Source: Candidatus Krumholzibacteriia bacterium
GTDB lineage: Bacteria; Krumholzibacteriota; Krumholzibacteriia; JAJRXK01
Assembly (NCBI GenBank): GCA_035268685.1
Contig: DATFKK010000159.1
Location: 1-36,219 of the forward strand
Reading direction: 5' to 3'
DNA: 36,219 bases
The position numbers were made by a program, and so were the translations under genes. This document shows positions 16,733-26,562 of the stretch, piece after piece. Under the pieces are notes generated by a model. It searched no databases and had not been told where the DNA came from. It worked only from the letters and a program-made list of their open reading frames with translations. The first letter of the stretch is position 1; each line of letters begins with the position of its first letter.

Positions 16733-16774
16733 CCATTCCCGCGTGGACGCCCAACTCGTTGTCAGGACGTCCGA

Positions 16775-16803
16775 TTGACCGCCGCGCGGGCCGTTGCTAG
16801 CCT
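16775..16803 (+). promoter_or_regulatory. Candidate sigma70-type promoter for valS
   Basis: TTGACC (16775-16780), a 17-nt spacer, then TAGCCT (16798-16803) preceded by TG one base upstream (extended -10). It lies 102 nt before the valS start, in the gap after the lipoprotein gene. I saw no T-box leader. Confidence 0.42.
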
Positions 16804-16904
16804 ACCCGTTCTCCCGACCGGCCCCGCCGGTCCCCCGACCCGTGGCGGCCCCGTGGCCAGCCTTCCGCCCGCACCGAGCGCGAAGCCCCGCGCCGAGGAC
16901 GACG

Positions 16905-19670
16905 ATGGACAAGCAGTACGATCCCACCGGACTCGAGGAGAAGTGGTATCCGCAGTGGGAAGAGGCCGGCCTGTTCACGCCGCCCGAGGACCTCGAGCCC
17001 ACCGAGGACGCCCCGGCCTTCGTGATCACGCTGCCGCCGCCGAACGTCACGGGCATCCTGCACATCGGTCACTGCCTCGGTGCCGGCATCATGGACGCGC
17101 TCGTGCGCTACTACCGCATGTGCGGACGGCCGACGCTGTTCGTCCCCGGCACCGACCACGCCAGCATCGCCACCGAGAACAAGGTCGTCGCCCAGTTGCG
17201 CAGCGAAGGCATCGACGCGCGCGACCTCGACCGCGACGCCTTCCTCGAGCGCGCCTGGAAGTGGGCCGACGATCACCACGACGTGATCGTCTCGCAGTTC
17301 AAGCGCTACGGCGTGAGCCTCGACTGGACACGCGAAGCCTTCACCATGGACGAGCAGCGCACGCGCGCGGTGCTCACGGCCTTCGTGAAGCTGTACGAGA
17401 AGGGCCTGGTCTTCCGCGGCGACTACATGACGAACTGGTCGGTCGCCCAGCAGAGCGCCGTGAGTGACGAAGAGGTCGTGCACAAGGAGGTGAACGGCAA
17501 GCTCTGGCACTTCCGCTATCCGCTGAAGGAGACCGGCTACCTGGTCGTGGCGACCACCCGCCCCGAGACCATGCTCGGCGACACCGCGGTGGCGGTGAAC
17601 CCCGACGCCGAGAAGACCGCGTGGTTGAAGGGCCAGACGGTGATCCTGCCGCTCGTCGGGCGCGAGATGCCGGTGATCGAGGACGACCACGTCGATCCCG
17701 AGTTCGGCACCGGCTGCGTGAAGGTCACGCCCGCGCACGACCCCAACGACTACGAGATGGGCAAGCGGCACGACCTGGACTTCGTGAACATCCTGGATCC
17801 CGACGGGACGATCAGCGACGCCGCCCCCGAGGCCTACCGCGGCCTCGACCGCTTCGAGGCGCGTAAGAAGGTCGTGGCCGACATGGAGGCCGAAGGCCTG
17901 CTCGAGAAGATCGAGGACCACACGCACATGGTCGGCTACCACGACCGCAGCGACACGGTGATCGAGCCCTACATCTCGAAGCAGTGGTTCCTGAAGATGG
18001 ACGACCTCGCGAAGCCCGCGATCGAAGCGGTGGAGAAGGGCGAGATCACCATCTTCCCCGATCGCTGGCAGGGCGTGTACTTCCACTGGATGCGCAACAT
18101 CCGCGACTGGTGCATCAGCCGACAGTTGCGCTGGGGGCACCGGATTCCCTTCTACGAGTGCGCCGACTGCGGCCACGAGATGGTGCAGGTCGACGCGCCC
18201 ACGCGGTGCGCCGAGTGCGGCAGCGAGTCGCTCGAGCAGGACGAAGACGTCCTCGACACCTGGTTCAGTTCGTGGCTGTGGACCTTCAGTCCGCTGGGCT
18301 GGCCCGAGAAGACCGACGACCTGCGGAAGTTCCACCCCACGAGCGTGCTCGTGACCGGATCGGACATCATCTTCTTCTGGGTCGCGCGCATGATCATGGC
18401 CAGCTACGAGTTCCTCGACGAGCCACCCTTCGAAGAGGTGCTCTTCCACGGCATCGTGCGCGACGAGAAGGGACGAAAGCTCAGCAAGAGTCTGGGCAAC
18501 AGTCCCGACCCGATCGAACTCATGGACGAGTACGGTGCCGACGCGCTGCGCTTCGTGCTGGTGATGCTCACGCCGACGGGCTCGGACATCAACTTCAGCG
18601 ACGGGACCTGCGAGACGGGCCGGAACTTCTGCACGAAGATCTGGAACGCCACGCGGCTGCTGTTCGGGCACCTCGACGAGTCCGACCTGCAGTTCGGCGA
18701 GGCGCAGGTGGAGCGCATGGAGCGCGACCTGGCCCCGCTCGAGCCCGACGACGACTTCGACGCCGACGCGTGGTTGCGGGCGATCCACTACGCCACCTTC
18801 GGCGGCGACGCTCCGCCGACCGGAGAGCTGGCGCCGGTCGAGCTCGAGGATCGCTGGATGCTGCACCGTCTGGCCGTGGCCGCGCAGAGCGTGGAACGCA
18901 GCATGGAGGCGCGACGACTGAACGATGCCGCCTACGCGGGCTACGACTGTTTCTGGCACGAGTACTGTGACTGGTACCTCGAGGCGATCAAGCCGCGCCT
19001 GCGCGGCGAGAGTCCGCGCGAACGCAACACGGCGCTGGTGGTGGCGCTGACGGTGCACGCGCTGCTGCTCCGTCTGTTGCATCCGTTCCTGCCGTACATC
19101 ACCGAGGAGCTGTGGCACGCCCATCCGGCGACGGCGGGCTTCGTGGTGGCCGCGCCCATGCCCCGCTTCGTGGGCGACCCGCCCCTGGCCGCCGATGCGG
19201 TGCGCTTCGACCGCGTGCGCGAACTCGTGGGTGCGATCCGCAACCTGCGGGGTGAGCTCGGGGTCCCGCCGGGAAAGCGCGGACGTGCGCTGCTCCGTGG
19301 CGAGGGCGAGGTCGCACGCGGCGTCGAGCCGCTGGGGGGTCCGATCGCGCTTCTCGCGAAGCTCGAGAGCGTGGAGATGCTACCGATGGGCGAGGAGGCA
19401 CCGGCGCAGTCGGTGTCGGCCGTGGTGGGCGACCTCGAGGTCTTCCTGCCACTCGAGGGACTGGTCGATCTCGAGGAGGAGCGCAAGCGTCTCGCCAAGG
19501 AACGCGATGGTGTGGCCCGGCGTTTGAACGGGGTCCGGGGCAAGCTGTCGAACGAGAAGTTCGTGAGCAAGGCGCCGGCCGAGGTGGTGGAGCGTGAGCG
19601 TGCGCTCGAAGCCAGCCTGGCCGACACCCTGACGAAGCTCGACGAGCGGATCGCCGCTCTGCAGGACTGA
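16905..19670 (+). CDS. valS: Valine--tRNA ligase
   Basis: Class I aminoacyl-tRNA synthetase that charges tRNA-Val with valine, 921 aa, a normal length for ValRS. The opening DPTGLEEKWYPQWEEAGLF, the HIGH motif in PPPNVTGILHIGHCLG, the CP1 editing domain (VVATTRPETMLGDTAVAVNP, GTGCVKVTPAHDPNDYEMG), a four-Cys zinc-ribbon-like insertion (CADCGHEMVQVDAPTRCAEC), the KMSKS variant KLSKS in GRKLSKSLGN, and WCISRQLRWGHRIP are all present. The C-terminus is the ValRS coiled-coil arm (LEEERKRLAKERDGVARRLNG). ATG 16905 matches where homology starts; the frame is open upstream to 16794. The enzyme is cytosolic and essential. A RodZ-like gene follows after 33 nt. Confidence 0.97.
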   Translation: MDKQYDPTGLEEKWYPQWEEAGLFTPPEDLEPTEDAPAFVITLPPPNVTGILHIGHCLGAGIMDALVRYYRMCGRPTLFVPGTDHASIATENKVVAQLRSEGIDARDLDRDAFLERAWKWADDHHDVIVSQFKRYGVSLDWTREAFTMDEQRTRAVLTAFVKLYEKGLVFRGDYMTNWSVAQQSAVSDEEVVHKEVNGKLWHFRYPLKETGYLVVATTRPETMLGDTAVAVNPDAEKTAWLKGQTVILPLVGREMPVIEDDHVDPEFGTGCVKVTPAHDPNDYEMGKRHDLDFVNILDPDGTISDAAPEAYRGLDRFEARKKVVADMEAEGLLEKIEDHTHMVGYHDRSDTVIEPYISKQWFLKMDDLAKPAIEAVEKGEITIFPDRWQGVYFHWMRNIRDWCISRQLRWGHRIPFYECADCGHEMVQVDAPTRCAECGSESLEQDEDVLDTWFSSWLWTFSPLGWPEKTDDLRKFHPTSVLVTGSDIIFFWVARMIMASYEFLDEPPFEEVLFHGIVRDEKGRKLSKSLGNSPDPIELMDEYGADALRFVLVMLTPTGSDINFSDGTCETGRNFCTKIWNATRLLFGHLDESDLQFGEAQVERMERDLAPLEPDDDFDADAWLRAIHYATFGGDAPPTGELAPVELEDRWMLHRLAVAAQSVERSMEARRLNDAAYAGYDCFWHEYCDWYLEAIKPRLRGESPRERNTALVVALTVHALLLRLLHPFLPYITEELWHAHPATAGFVVAAPMPRFVGDPPLAADAVRFDRVRELVGAIRNLRGELGVPPGKRGRALLRGEGEVARGVEPLGGPIALLAKLESVEMLPMGEEAPAQSVSAVVGDLEVFLPLEGLVDLEEERKRLAKERDGVARRLNGVRGKLSNEKFVSKAPAEVVERERALEASLADTLTKLDERIAALQD

Positions 19671-19703
19671 GCGGCACCGTCGGTCGACGGGGCAGGAGGG
19701 GTC

Positions 19704-20909
19704 ATGAGCGAGGGCGACGTCCGCGACTACCGGAGCCTGGGAGAGATCCTCCGCGACGCTCGCGAGAAGAAGGGCTGGTCGGTCGAAGAGCTCCACGATC
19801 GCACCCGGATCGCACCGCGTATGCTCCAGGCGCTGGAGTCCGACGACTTCGACCAGTTCGACAGCCCGGTCTATGCCCGCGGATTCGTGCGGCAACTCGC
19901 CGGGGTCCTCGATCTCGATCCGGACTGGTTGCTCACCAAACTCGGACTGCCCGAGCGCCCGCCCCAGCCGATCGAACCGGACGAGGCCGCCACGCAGGAG
20001 TTCACATCGGTGACGCCGCCCACGGCACCTCCGGTGTCCGAGAGGGGCCCGGTGTGGGAGGTCGAGTCGGTCCGGGTCCGCCGTATTGCGCCCGAGAGCA
20101 GTGGCGGTGGCCGTGCGCGGTGGATCACGCTCGCTGTGGCCACGGCGGTGATCGTCGGCGCGGTGGTCGTGTGGACCCTCCTGCCGGTCGACGATGGTCT
20201 CGGGCCCGATGCCGAGCGCCCGGAGACCCGGGTGGCGGAATCGCCCGCCCCACGGACGTCCGTCCCGCCGGCGGAGACGCCCGGGGAGCAGGCGCCGGCC
20301 GGGGAAGTGGAGGATGCCGCCGAGGGATCCCCGGAGGGCGGTGACGTCGCGATCCCGCCCGAGCCGGCGGACGACGACCCGATCACCGAGGAGACACCTC
20401 CGGTCGACCGACTCGAGTGGCACCCCAGCACCGCGCCGGCGCCGGTGGACGAGCGAACGGCGGAGCGGAGCACCGCGGGGACCGAGGACGCCGACATCGA
20501 CGAGACGGCCGACCAGACGGTCGAGAACGAAGGTGAGAGGGCGCCGGCGCGCGCAGACATGACCTCGACGCCCGCACGCCGCGACGAGGTCGTGGAGTCC
20601 ACGGAGCCGAACGGGGGGCTTCCGAGTGTGGTGCGCGGTCAGCCCGAGGCCGACGTGCCCGTCATGCGGCTCGTGATCACCGCACGGGAGCGGGTCGAGG
20701 TGGACGTCGAGCTCGCTAGGGGCCAGCGCGAACGCCGAGTCCTGGAAGCCGGTGAGGTCTGGAGGCTGACCGGCACCGACCACTTCCTGATCCGCGCGAG
20801 CGATCCCGATGCCGCCGACTTCGAGCTCGACGGCATCGTGCGCGAACCACCGCCGCGTTGGACCGGGGCGGAGTGGTTCCTCCGGAGCGAACCGGCCGAC
20901 CCCGAATGA
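19704..20909 (+). CDS. RodZ-like helix-turn-helix membrane protein
   Basis: RodZ-like architecture, 401 aa. A cytoplasmic Cro/HTH_25-type helix-turn-helix lies at about 11-80 (LGEILRDAREKKGWSVEELHDRTRI, ALESDDFDQFDSPVYARGFVRQLAGVL). There is one membrane segment at about 140-160 (ITLAVATAVIVGAVVVWTLL). A long Pro/Glu/Ala-rich disordered stretch spans about 163-320. A C-terminal beta domain of the DUF4115 kind follows (RLVITARERVEVDVEL ... AGEVWRLTGTDHFLIRASD). RodZ links MreB to the cell-wall elongation machinery. The spacer is longer and more acidic than in classical RodZ, so the assignment is to the family rather than to strict orthology. AGGAGG lies about 8 nt before the ATG. It is likely cotranscribed with valS. 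Confidence 0.8.
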   Translation: MSEGDVRDYRSLGEILRDAREKKGWSVEELHDRTRIAPRMLQALESDDFDQFDSPVYARGFVRQLAGVLDLDPDWLLTKLGLPERPPQPIEPDEAATQEFTSVTPPTAPPVSERGPVWEVESVRVRRIAPESSGGGRARWITLAVATAVIVGAVVVWTLLPVDDGLGPDAERPETRVAESPAPRTSVPPAETPGEQAPAGEVEDAAEGSPEGGDVAIPPEPADDDPITEETPPVDRLEWHPSTAPAPVDERTAERSTAGTEDADIDETADQTVENEGERAPARADMTSTPARRDEVVESTEPNGGLPSVVRGQPEADVPVMRLVITARERVEVDVELARGQRERRVLEAGEVWRLTGTDHFLIRASDPDAADFELDGIVREPPPRWTGAEWFLRSEPADPE

Positions 20910-20919
20910 CTGGTCGCGA

Positions 20920-22587
20920 TCAGTGGATCCCGTGCATCCACCGGCGAAGCAGGGGCACCAGCACCAGCAGTGCCGCAGCGGCTCCGAGGATCACGTAGAG
21001 TCCCCACACCTGGTAGGCGTCGGTGTACGCGGCCAGCGACTCCAAGGGCGTGGCGCCGGCGACGGCTTCTTCGCCACCTGCGGTCAGCTTTCCGATCTCG
21101 CCGGCGATCTTGTTCGCGAGTGCGATCGACAGGAACCATGCACCCATGACGAAGCCCACGATCTTGCCGGGCGAGAGCTTGCTGATCATCGAGAGTCCGA
21201 CCGGTGACAGGCTCAGCTCGCCGGTGGTGTGCAGCAGGTAGAGACCGAACAGGAACAGCACCGGCACCAGACCCTGCTCGTCGGCGAAGAACTTCGCCCC
21301 GATCAGGATCACACCGAAGCCCAGCCCGAGCTGCGCCAGGCCGAGCACGAACTTCATCGGAGTGGACGGCTCGGCGTTGGCCGTGCGCAGACGGAGCCAC
21401 ATCCACGAGAAGACCGGCGCCAGCAGCATGATGTACAGCGGGTTCAGGCTCTGGAAGACCGAGGCCGGGATTTCGCCGCCGAAGACGTTGCGGTCGACGT
21501 TGCGCTCGGTGAACAGTGTGAGCGAGCCTCCGGCCTGCTCGAACAAGGCCCAGAACATGGCGTGGAAGAAGAAGAGCACCACGACCACGAGCAGGCGGTC
21601 GCCCTGCTGGCGGTGGGTGAGCACGGGCGCGCTCGCCACGACGTCGGCCCCGGCGGCGGACGTCTCCGGCTGCGACGAGGCGATCGGCTGGTCGCCCTTC
21701 GCGCGGAGACGCAGGGCCTCGAAGACCAGGTAGGCCACGATGCCCAGTGCGATGATCAGCAGCAGGGTCGACATGAGCTGGTCGAGGCTCAGGAGGGCCG
21801 CACAGATCGGCAGCATGAGCAGGGTGCCGCCCCACACCAGGACGTTCGGGCTCAAGGGGCCCAGGGCCGGGCGCCGCGCGGCGACGGGGTCGGGCTCGAG
21901 ACCGGAGGATCCGAAGACCTTCTTCCCGACCGTCCAGAACACGATCAGGCCGAGGCCCATGCCGATGCCGGCCAGACCGAATCCGTAGTGCCAGCCGATG
22001 TTCTCGCCGACGTATCCGCAGGTCAGCGACGACAGGAAGGCCCCGATGTTCACGCCCATGTAGAAGATCGTGTAGGCGCCGTCCTTGCGTGGGTCGTCGG
22101 TCGTGTAGAAGGTGCCGAGATAGCTGCTGATGTTCGGCTTGAAGTAGCCGTTGCCGATGATGATCAGGGCGAGAGAACCCGCGAACAGTGCCATGTTCCC
22201 CTCGAAGAGCATGCCCTCGAGGGCCAGGGCGAAGTGCCCGAGCATCATGATGATCCCGCCCACCAGGATCGCCTTGCGGAAACCGAACACCCGGTCGGCG
22301 ATCAGGCCGCCGACGACGGGGAACAGGTAGACCATCGAGGTGTAGGAGCCGTAGATCCCCAGGGCCCGGGCGTCGGCGGCCGCTCCCATGTCGACGAAGA
22401 GGACCTTCACCATGTACAGGGTGAGTAGCGCGCGCATCCCGTAGTAGCTGAAGCGCTCCCACATCTCCGCTCCGAAGAGCACGAAGAGGGCGCCCGGGTG
22501 GGTCTTGCGATTGGTCGCGATGACCACGGGCACCCAGATCAACACGAAGATCCATCCGAAGAGCAGGATGTACTCGGTGATGTTCAT
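20920..22587 (-). CDS. POT-family proton-coupled oligopeptide transporter
   Basis: Proton-dependent di-/tripeptide importer of the POT/PTR2 family (MFS), 555 aa, in the inner membrane with about 14 segments. Signatures: the proton-coupling motif E41-MWERFSYY (ExxERFxYY), GGLIADRVFGFRKAILVGG after the second or third helix, and the PTR2 motif YTIFYMGVNIGAFLSSLTCGY. FFHAMFWALFEQAGGSLTLF and LLHTTGELSLSPVGLSMISKLSP in the C-half are also typical. I chose ATG 22587 (AGGA 7 nt upstream); an in-frame upstream start at 22629 would add a poorly hydrophobic tail. It may take up peptides released by the secreted peptidases in this window (inference). It is monocistronic and converges on the RodZ-like gene. 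Confidence 0.94.
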   Translation of the reverse strand: MNITEYILLFGWIFVLIWVPVVIATNRKTHPGALFVLFGAEMWERFSYYGMRALLTLYMVKVLFVDMGAAADARALGIYGSYTSMVYLFPVVGGLIADRVFGFRKAILVGGIIMMLGHFALALEGMLFEGNMALFAGSLALIIIGNGYFKPNISSYLGTFYTTDDPRKDGAYTIFYMGVNIGAFLSSLTCGYVGENIGWHYGFGLAGIGMGLGLIVFWTVGKKVFGSSGLEPDPVAARRPALGPLSPNVLVWGGTLLMLPICAALLSLDQLMSTLLLIIALGIVAYLVFEALRLRAKGDQPIASSQPETSAAGADVVASAPVLTHRQQGDRLLVVVVLFFFHAMFWALFEQAGGSLTLFTERNVDRNVFGGEIPASVFQSLNPLYIMLLAPVFSWMWLRLRTANAEPSTPMKFVLGLAQLGLGFGVILIGAKFFADEQGLVPVLFLFGLYLLHTTGELSLSPVGLSMISKLSPGKIVGFVMGAWFLSIALANKIAGEIGKLTAGGEEAVAGATPLESLAAYTDAYQVWGLYVILGAAAALLVLVPLLRRWMHGIH

Positions 22588-22713
22588 GGCGGGTCCTGGG
22601 TTCGTGCGGAAGGGGGCGGCCGGAGTCACGGCGTCTCCGGCCCGCGGAGGTCAACCTCGGCATTGAACGGGACTTGGGGTCGCGCCGCAAGGGAAGGTCA
22701 CGTCTGCGGAATC

Positions 22714-22742
22714 TTGCCACGACCCCCGACCGGGAATAGTGT
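22714..22742 (+). promoter_or_regulatory. Candidate promoter for uvrB operon
   Basis: TTGCCA (22714-22719), a 17-nt spacer, TAGTGT (22737-22742), 45 nt before the uvrB start. The -35 is close to consensus and the -10 is weak. I saw no obvious LexA box here, though the LexA site of this lineage is not known to me. Confidence 0.35.
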
Positions 22743-22787
22743 GAACGGTCCCTCGGACTCGCGACGCGGCAGCGCCGGATGGAGCCC

Positions 22788-24914
22788 ATGAGCCAGTTCC
22801 GACTCCACAGCCCGTATCCGCCGACCGGCGACCAGCCCGAGGCGATCCGTGAGCTCGTCGACGGCCTGAACACCGGTCGCCGCGACCAGGTCCTGCTGGG
22901 CGTGACCGGCAGCGGCAAGACCTTCACCATGGCGAACGTGATCGCCCAGTGGGGGCGTCCGACCCTGGTCCTGAGCCACAACAAGACCCTGGCCGCCCAG
23001 CTCTACGGCGAGCTGCGGGGCTTCTTCCCGGACAACGCGGTCGAGTACTTCATCAGCTACTACGACTACTACCAGCCCGAGGCCTTCATCCCCAGCACCA
23101 ACACCTACATCGAGAAGGACGCGAGCATCAACGACGAGATCGAACGCCTGCGGCTGCGGGCCACGGCTTCGTTGCTGTCGCGTTCCGACGTCATCGTGGT
23201 GGCCAGCGTGAGCTGCATCTTCGGCCTGGGCAATCCCGAGAACATCCGTCGTCAGGTGTTGGGGATCCACGTGGGCGAGGAGGTCGAGCGCGACGACCTG
23301 CTACGCCGTCTCGTGGACATCCAGTACGCCCGCAACGACGTCGCCTTCGAGCGCGGGACCTTCCGCGTGCGGGGCGACGTGGTCGAGATCAAGCCCGCCT
23401 ACGCCGACGAGATCGTGCGCGTGGAGATGTTCGGCGACGAGATCGACGCCATCGCCCGCGTCGACCCGATCACCGGCGACGTGATCGGCCGGGTCGAGAG
23501 CGCGGCGATCTACCCGGCCACACACTTCATCACCGAGCGCAGCATGCTCGAGACCATCGGCACCGAGATCACCGCCGACCTCGAGTCGCGCCTGAGCGAG
23601 TTCGAGGCGAACAAGAAGCTGCTCGAGGCCCAACGGCTGGAGAGCCGCACCCGCTACGACATCGAGATGATCCAGGAGATGGGGTACTGCGCCGGTGTCG
23701 AGAACTACTCCCGGTACTTCGATCGTCGGAGTCCGGGCGACCGCCCCGCCTGTCTGCTCGACTACTTCCCCGAGGACTGGCTGATGATCATCGACGAGAG
23801 CCACGTCACGGTGCCGCAGGTCGGCGGAATGTTCAACGGCGACAGGTCGCGCAAGGAGACCCTGGTCGAGCACGGCTTCCGCCTTCCGAGCGCTCTCGAC
23901 AACCGACCGCTCAAGTTCGACGAGTTCCTCACCATGCTCCCGAAAACGGTGTACGTGTCGGCCACGCCGAGCGGCTGGGAACTCGACCGGGCCGGCGGCG
24001 TGATCACCGAGCAGATCATCCGTCCGACCGGACTCATGGATCCGGCCCTGGAACTGCGTCCGGTCAAGGGCCAGATCGACGACCTGATGAACGAGATCAA
24101 GGGTGTGGTGACCAAGGGCCAACGCGTGCTCGTGACCACGTTGACCAAACGCATGGCCGAGGATCTGACCGACTACCTTCGCGAGGCCGGCGTGGCCGTG
24201 CAGTACCTGCACAGCGACATCGCTGCGCTCGATCGCGTGCAGATCCTGCGCGGACTGCGCCTGGGCGAGTTCGACGTGCTCGTCGGTATCAACCTGTTGC
24301 GCGAGGGCCTCGACCTGCCCGAGGTCGGCCTGGTCGCGATCCTGGATGCCGACAAGGAGGGCTTCCTGCGCAGCGAGACCAGCCTGATCCAGACCGCGGG
24401 CCGCGCGGCGCGCAACGTCGACGGACGCGTGATCCTCTACGCCGACAACGTCACCGGTTCGATGCAGCGGGCCATGGACGAGACCGAGCGTCGGCGCGAG
24501 AAACAGAGGCAGTACAACGAGGGGCACGGCATCGTTCCGCGGAGTATCGTGAAGAGTGTCGAGGACATCATGTCGATCACCTCGGCCGCCGACGGTGTGG
24601 GCGAGAACGCGCCGGCGGCACCGAAGCGTGGGCGCAGGGCGGAACCCGCGGAGTCCACCGATCCCGTCCTCGCGATCCTCGAGGGCCTGGACAGCCAGGG
24701 GCCGGCCGAGATCCTCGACCGCCTGCGCGATGAGATGTACCGCGCGGCGAAGGACCTCGACTTCGAGACCGCGGCCTCGTTGCGCGACCGCATCGAGGAG
24801 TTCGTGCTCGAACACGACCTGGAGGGCCCGTCGAGCGTGCAGGCCGAGCGCGAGCGCAAGAGCAACACCCGGCCGAAGGCCCGTCGGCCGAAGTCGAAGG
24901 CGAAGCGCCGATGA
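22788..24914 (+). CDS. uvrB: Excinuclease ABC subunit UvrB
   Basis: Damage-recognition helicase-like subunit of the UvrABC nucleotide excision repair system, 708 aa. Walker A is GVTGSGKT (38-45), and the beta-hairpin region [20 protein letters not shown] inserts between DNA strands. [21 protein letters not shown], the helicase motif VSATPSGWE, motif V/VI sequences [28 protein letters not shown] and QTAGRAARN, and the C-terminal UVR domain ([27 protein letters not shown]) are all in place. ATG 22788 gives the family N-terminus MSxFxL; an ATG three codons earlier (22779) has no better ribosome site. The stop overlaps nadC by 4 nt. It opens a five-gene plus-strand operon. Confidence 0.97.
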   Translation: MSQFRLHSPYPPTGDQPEAIRELVDGLNTGRRDQVLLGVTGSGKTFTMANVIAQWGRPTLVLSHNKTLAAQLYGELRGFFPDNAVEYFISYYDYYQPEAFIPSTNTYIEKDASINDEIERLRLRATASLLSRSDVIVVASVSCIFGLGNPENIRRQVLGIHVGEEVERDDLLRRLVDIQYARNDVAFERGTFRVRGDVVEIKPAYADEIVRVEMFGDEIDAIARVDPITGDVIGRVESAAIYPATHFITERSMLETIGTEITADLESRLSEFEANKKLLEAQRLESRTRYDIEMIQEMGYCAGVENYSRYFDRRSPGDRPACLLDYFPEDWLMIIDESHVTVPQVGGMFNGDRSRKETLVEHGFRLPSALDNRPLKFDEFLTMLPKTVYVSATPSGWELDRAGGVITEQIIRPTGLMDPALELRPVKGQIDDLMNEIKGVVTKGQRVLVTTLTKRMAEDLTDYLREAGVAVQYLHSDIAALDRVQILRGLRLGEFDVLVGINLLREGLDLPEVGLVAILDADKEGFLRSETSLIQTAGRAARNVDGRVILYADNVTGSMQRAMDETERRREKQRQYNEGHGIVPRSIVKSVEDIMSITSAADGVGENAPAAPKRGRRAEPAESTDPVLAILEGLDSQGPAEILDRLRDEMYRAAKDLDFETAASLRDRIEEFVLEHDLEGPSSVQAERERKSNTRPKARRPKSKAKRR

Positions 24915-25777
24915 GATTCGATTCCGAGGCCCGTGACGCCGCGCTCCGTCTGCTGGAGTGGTCGCTGCACGAGGACCGCGCCCGGCACGACGTGACCAGT
25001 CTGCTGGCCGTCCCCGACGACGCCCGTGGTCGCTTCGTCGTGCGCAACCGAGCGGCCGGCGTGGTCGCAGGGATCGAGGCGGTGGCCCTGACCCTGGAAC
25101 TGCTCGGTGCCGACGCGTCGGCGTCCGTCGTCGTCGAGGACGGAACCAGTCTGGCCGTGCCCACGGCCCTGGCCACGGTCGAAGGACGGAGGCTGGACGT
25201 GCTCGCCACCGAACGCACGTTCCTGAACCTGATCGGCGTGCTCTCGGGCACGGCCACGCTCACACGGCGCTTCGTCGACGCCGCCGGTCCGGGCTGCACG
25301 ATCCTGGACACCCGCAAGACCTGGCCCGGATACCGCACACTGCAGAAGTACGCCGTGCGCTGTGGGGGCGGACGCAACCACCGTCCGCACCTCGCCGGTG
25401 GGATCCTGCTCAAGGACAATCATCGGCAGTACGGTCTCGATCTGCCGGCACTGGTGCGTCGGGCACGGGCCGGGCACGGAGGACTGGAGATCGTGGTGGA
25501 GGTCGACGGACTCGACGAACTGGACGAGGCGCTCGGACTCGACGTCGATCGGGTCCTGCTCGACAACTTCGATCCCGACGGCTTGGCCGAGGCCCGCCGG
25601 CTTCGTGATGCGCGGGCCCCGTCGATCGCCCTCGAGGTGTCCGGGGGCGTCGACCTCACCACCGTCGGTGCACTGGCCGCGGCGGGGGCGGACTATGCGA
25701 GCGTGGGCGCGTTGACCCACTCGGCGGCGGTGTTCGACGTCGGACTCGACGAACTCGCAGCGGAGGACGCGTCTTGA
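24911..25777 (+). CDS. nadC: Nicotinate-nucleotide pyrophosphorylase (carboxylating)
   Basis: Quinolinate phosphoribosyltransferase: quinolinate + PRPP gives nicotinate mononucleotide + CO2 + PPi, in de novo NAD synthesis. It has 288 aa, the usual length. The signature [16 protein letters not shown] followed by [11 protein letters not shown] is intact, with [12 protein letters not shown] after it, then [24 protein letters not shown] and the C-terminal [31 protein letters not shown] phosphate-binding strands. The ATG overlaps the uvrB stop by 4 nt and its own stop overlaps birA by 4 nt. nadA and nadB are not in the window. Confidence 0.96.
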   Translation: MRFDSEARDAALRLLEWSLHEDRARHDVTSLLAVPDDARGRFVVRNRAAGVVAGIEAVALTLELLGADASASVVVEDGTSLAVPTALATVEGRRLDVLATERTFLNLIGVLSGTATLTRRFVDAAGPGCTILDTRKTWPGYRTLQKYAVRCGGGRNHRPHLAGGILLKDNHRQYGLDLPALVRRARAGHGGLEIVVEVDGLDELDEALGLDVDRVLLDNFDPDGLAEARRLRDARAPSIALEVSGGVDLTTVGALAAAGADYASVGALTHSAAVFDVGLDELAAEDAS

Positions 25778-26562
25778 GACGGGACCTGGTGCCCAAAGCA
25801 CTCGACACCGCGTGGCTCGGTCACGTCTTCGACGCGCACGACGAGATCGACAGCACGAATCGCCGGGCCTCCGACCTCGCTGCGGCCGACACCGCGCACG
25901 GCACGGTGGTGGTCGCCGGGCGACAGACCGCCGGGCGCGGTCGTCAGGGACGGGCGTGGATCGGTGTCGAGGGAGACCTCCTCGCGTCCTGTGTCCTGCG
26001 GCCGCCGACCGTCGGTCCGGACGTCGCTGCGCTCTCGCTGGTGGTCGCTCTCGACATCGCGGGCACGCTCCGCGACGACATCGGAATCGAGACCGTCGGG
26101 GTCAAGTGGCCCAACGACGTGTGGGTCGGATCGCGCAAGATCGCGGGCATCCTGCTCGAGGCTCGAAGCGATACGGCGCCGCGTGTCGTGGTCGGTTTCG
26201 GTGTGAACCTCCGGCGCCCCGCGATCCGCGACGAGGCGCTCGAAGGGCGCGCCACGTCGGTCGAGGAGGCACGGCCGGATCGACGGCCACCGTCGCCCGC
26301 CGAGTTCCTCGCGTGCGCCTTGCCGCGTCTCGAGCGCGGGATCGACGACTTCGTCGCCGCGGGATTCACTCGGCGTGGCGCCGAGTGGGACGCTCTCGAC
26401 GTACTGCGAGGCCGGATCGTGGAGTACCATCGCGAGGGTCGGCGCGCGAGGGCCGAGGCCGTGGGTCTGGCGCCCGACGGGTCGCTGCGCGTGGTCCACG
26501 GCGACGGGCGTGTCGAGCAGTTGTACGGAGGCGAGGTGCACGTGATGGGGTTCGGGGTATGA
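25774..26562 (+). CDS. birA: Biotin--[acetyl-CoA-carboxylase] ligase
   Basis: Biotin protein ligase that activates biotin as biotinyl-AMP and attaches it to the BCCP subunit of acetyl-CoA carboxylase, 262 aa. The biotin/ATP loop GRGRQG (54-59, in TAGRGRQGRAW) and KWPND (111-115) are present, with KIAGILLEAR after. The SH3-like C-terminal domain (RGRIVEYHREGRRARAEAVGLAPDGSL) is complete. There is no N-terminal winged helix, so this is a monofunctional class I ligase that does not act as a biotin-operon repressor. The start is TTG at 25774 in a 4-nt TTGA overlap with the nadC stop, supported by GGAGGA 6 nt upstream. coaX follows with another 4-nt overlap, a common pairing. Confidence 0.93.
   Translation: MRRDLVPKALDTAWLGHVFDAHDEIDSTNRRASDLAAADTAHGTVVVAGRQTAGRGRQGRAWIGVEGDLLASCVLRPPTVGPDVAALSLVVALDIAGTLRDDIGIETVGVKWPNDVWVGSRKIAGILLEARSDTAPRVVVGFGVNLRRPAIRDEALEGRATSVEEARPDRRPPSPAEFLACALPRLERGIDDFVAAGFTRRGAEWDALDVLRGRIVEYHREGRRARAEAVGLAPDGSLRVVHGDGRVEQLYGGEVHVMGFGV

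Noticed and set aside
16732-16904. T-box leader before valS
   Set aside because: The gap is only about 170 nt and I found no T-box sequence or specifier hairpin.
16797-19124. Long antisense open frame opposite valS
   Set aside because: valS is unambiguous; the antisense protein is His/Val/Leu-rich shadow sequence.
23301-24815. 504-codon antisense frame opposite uvrB
   Set aside because: UvrB motifs are complete on the plus strand; the antisense frame has no domain or ribosome site.
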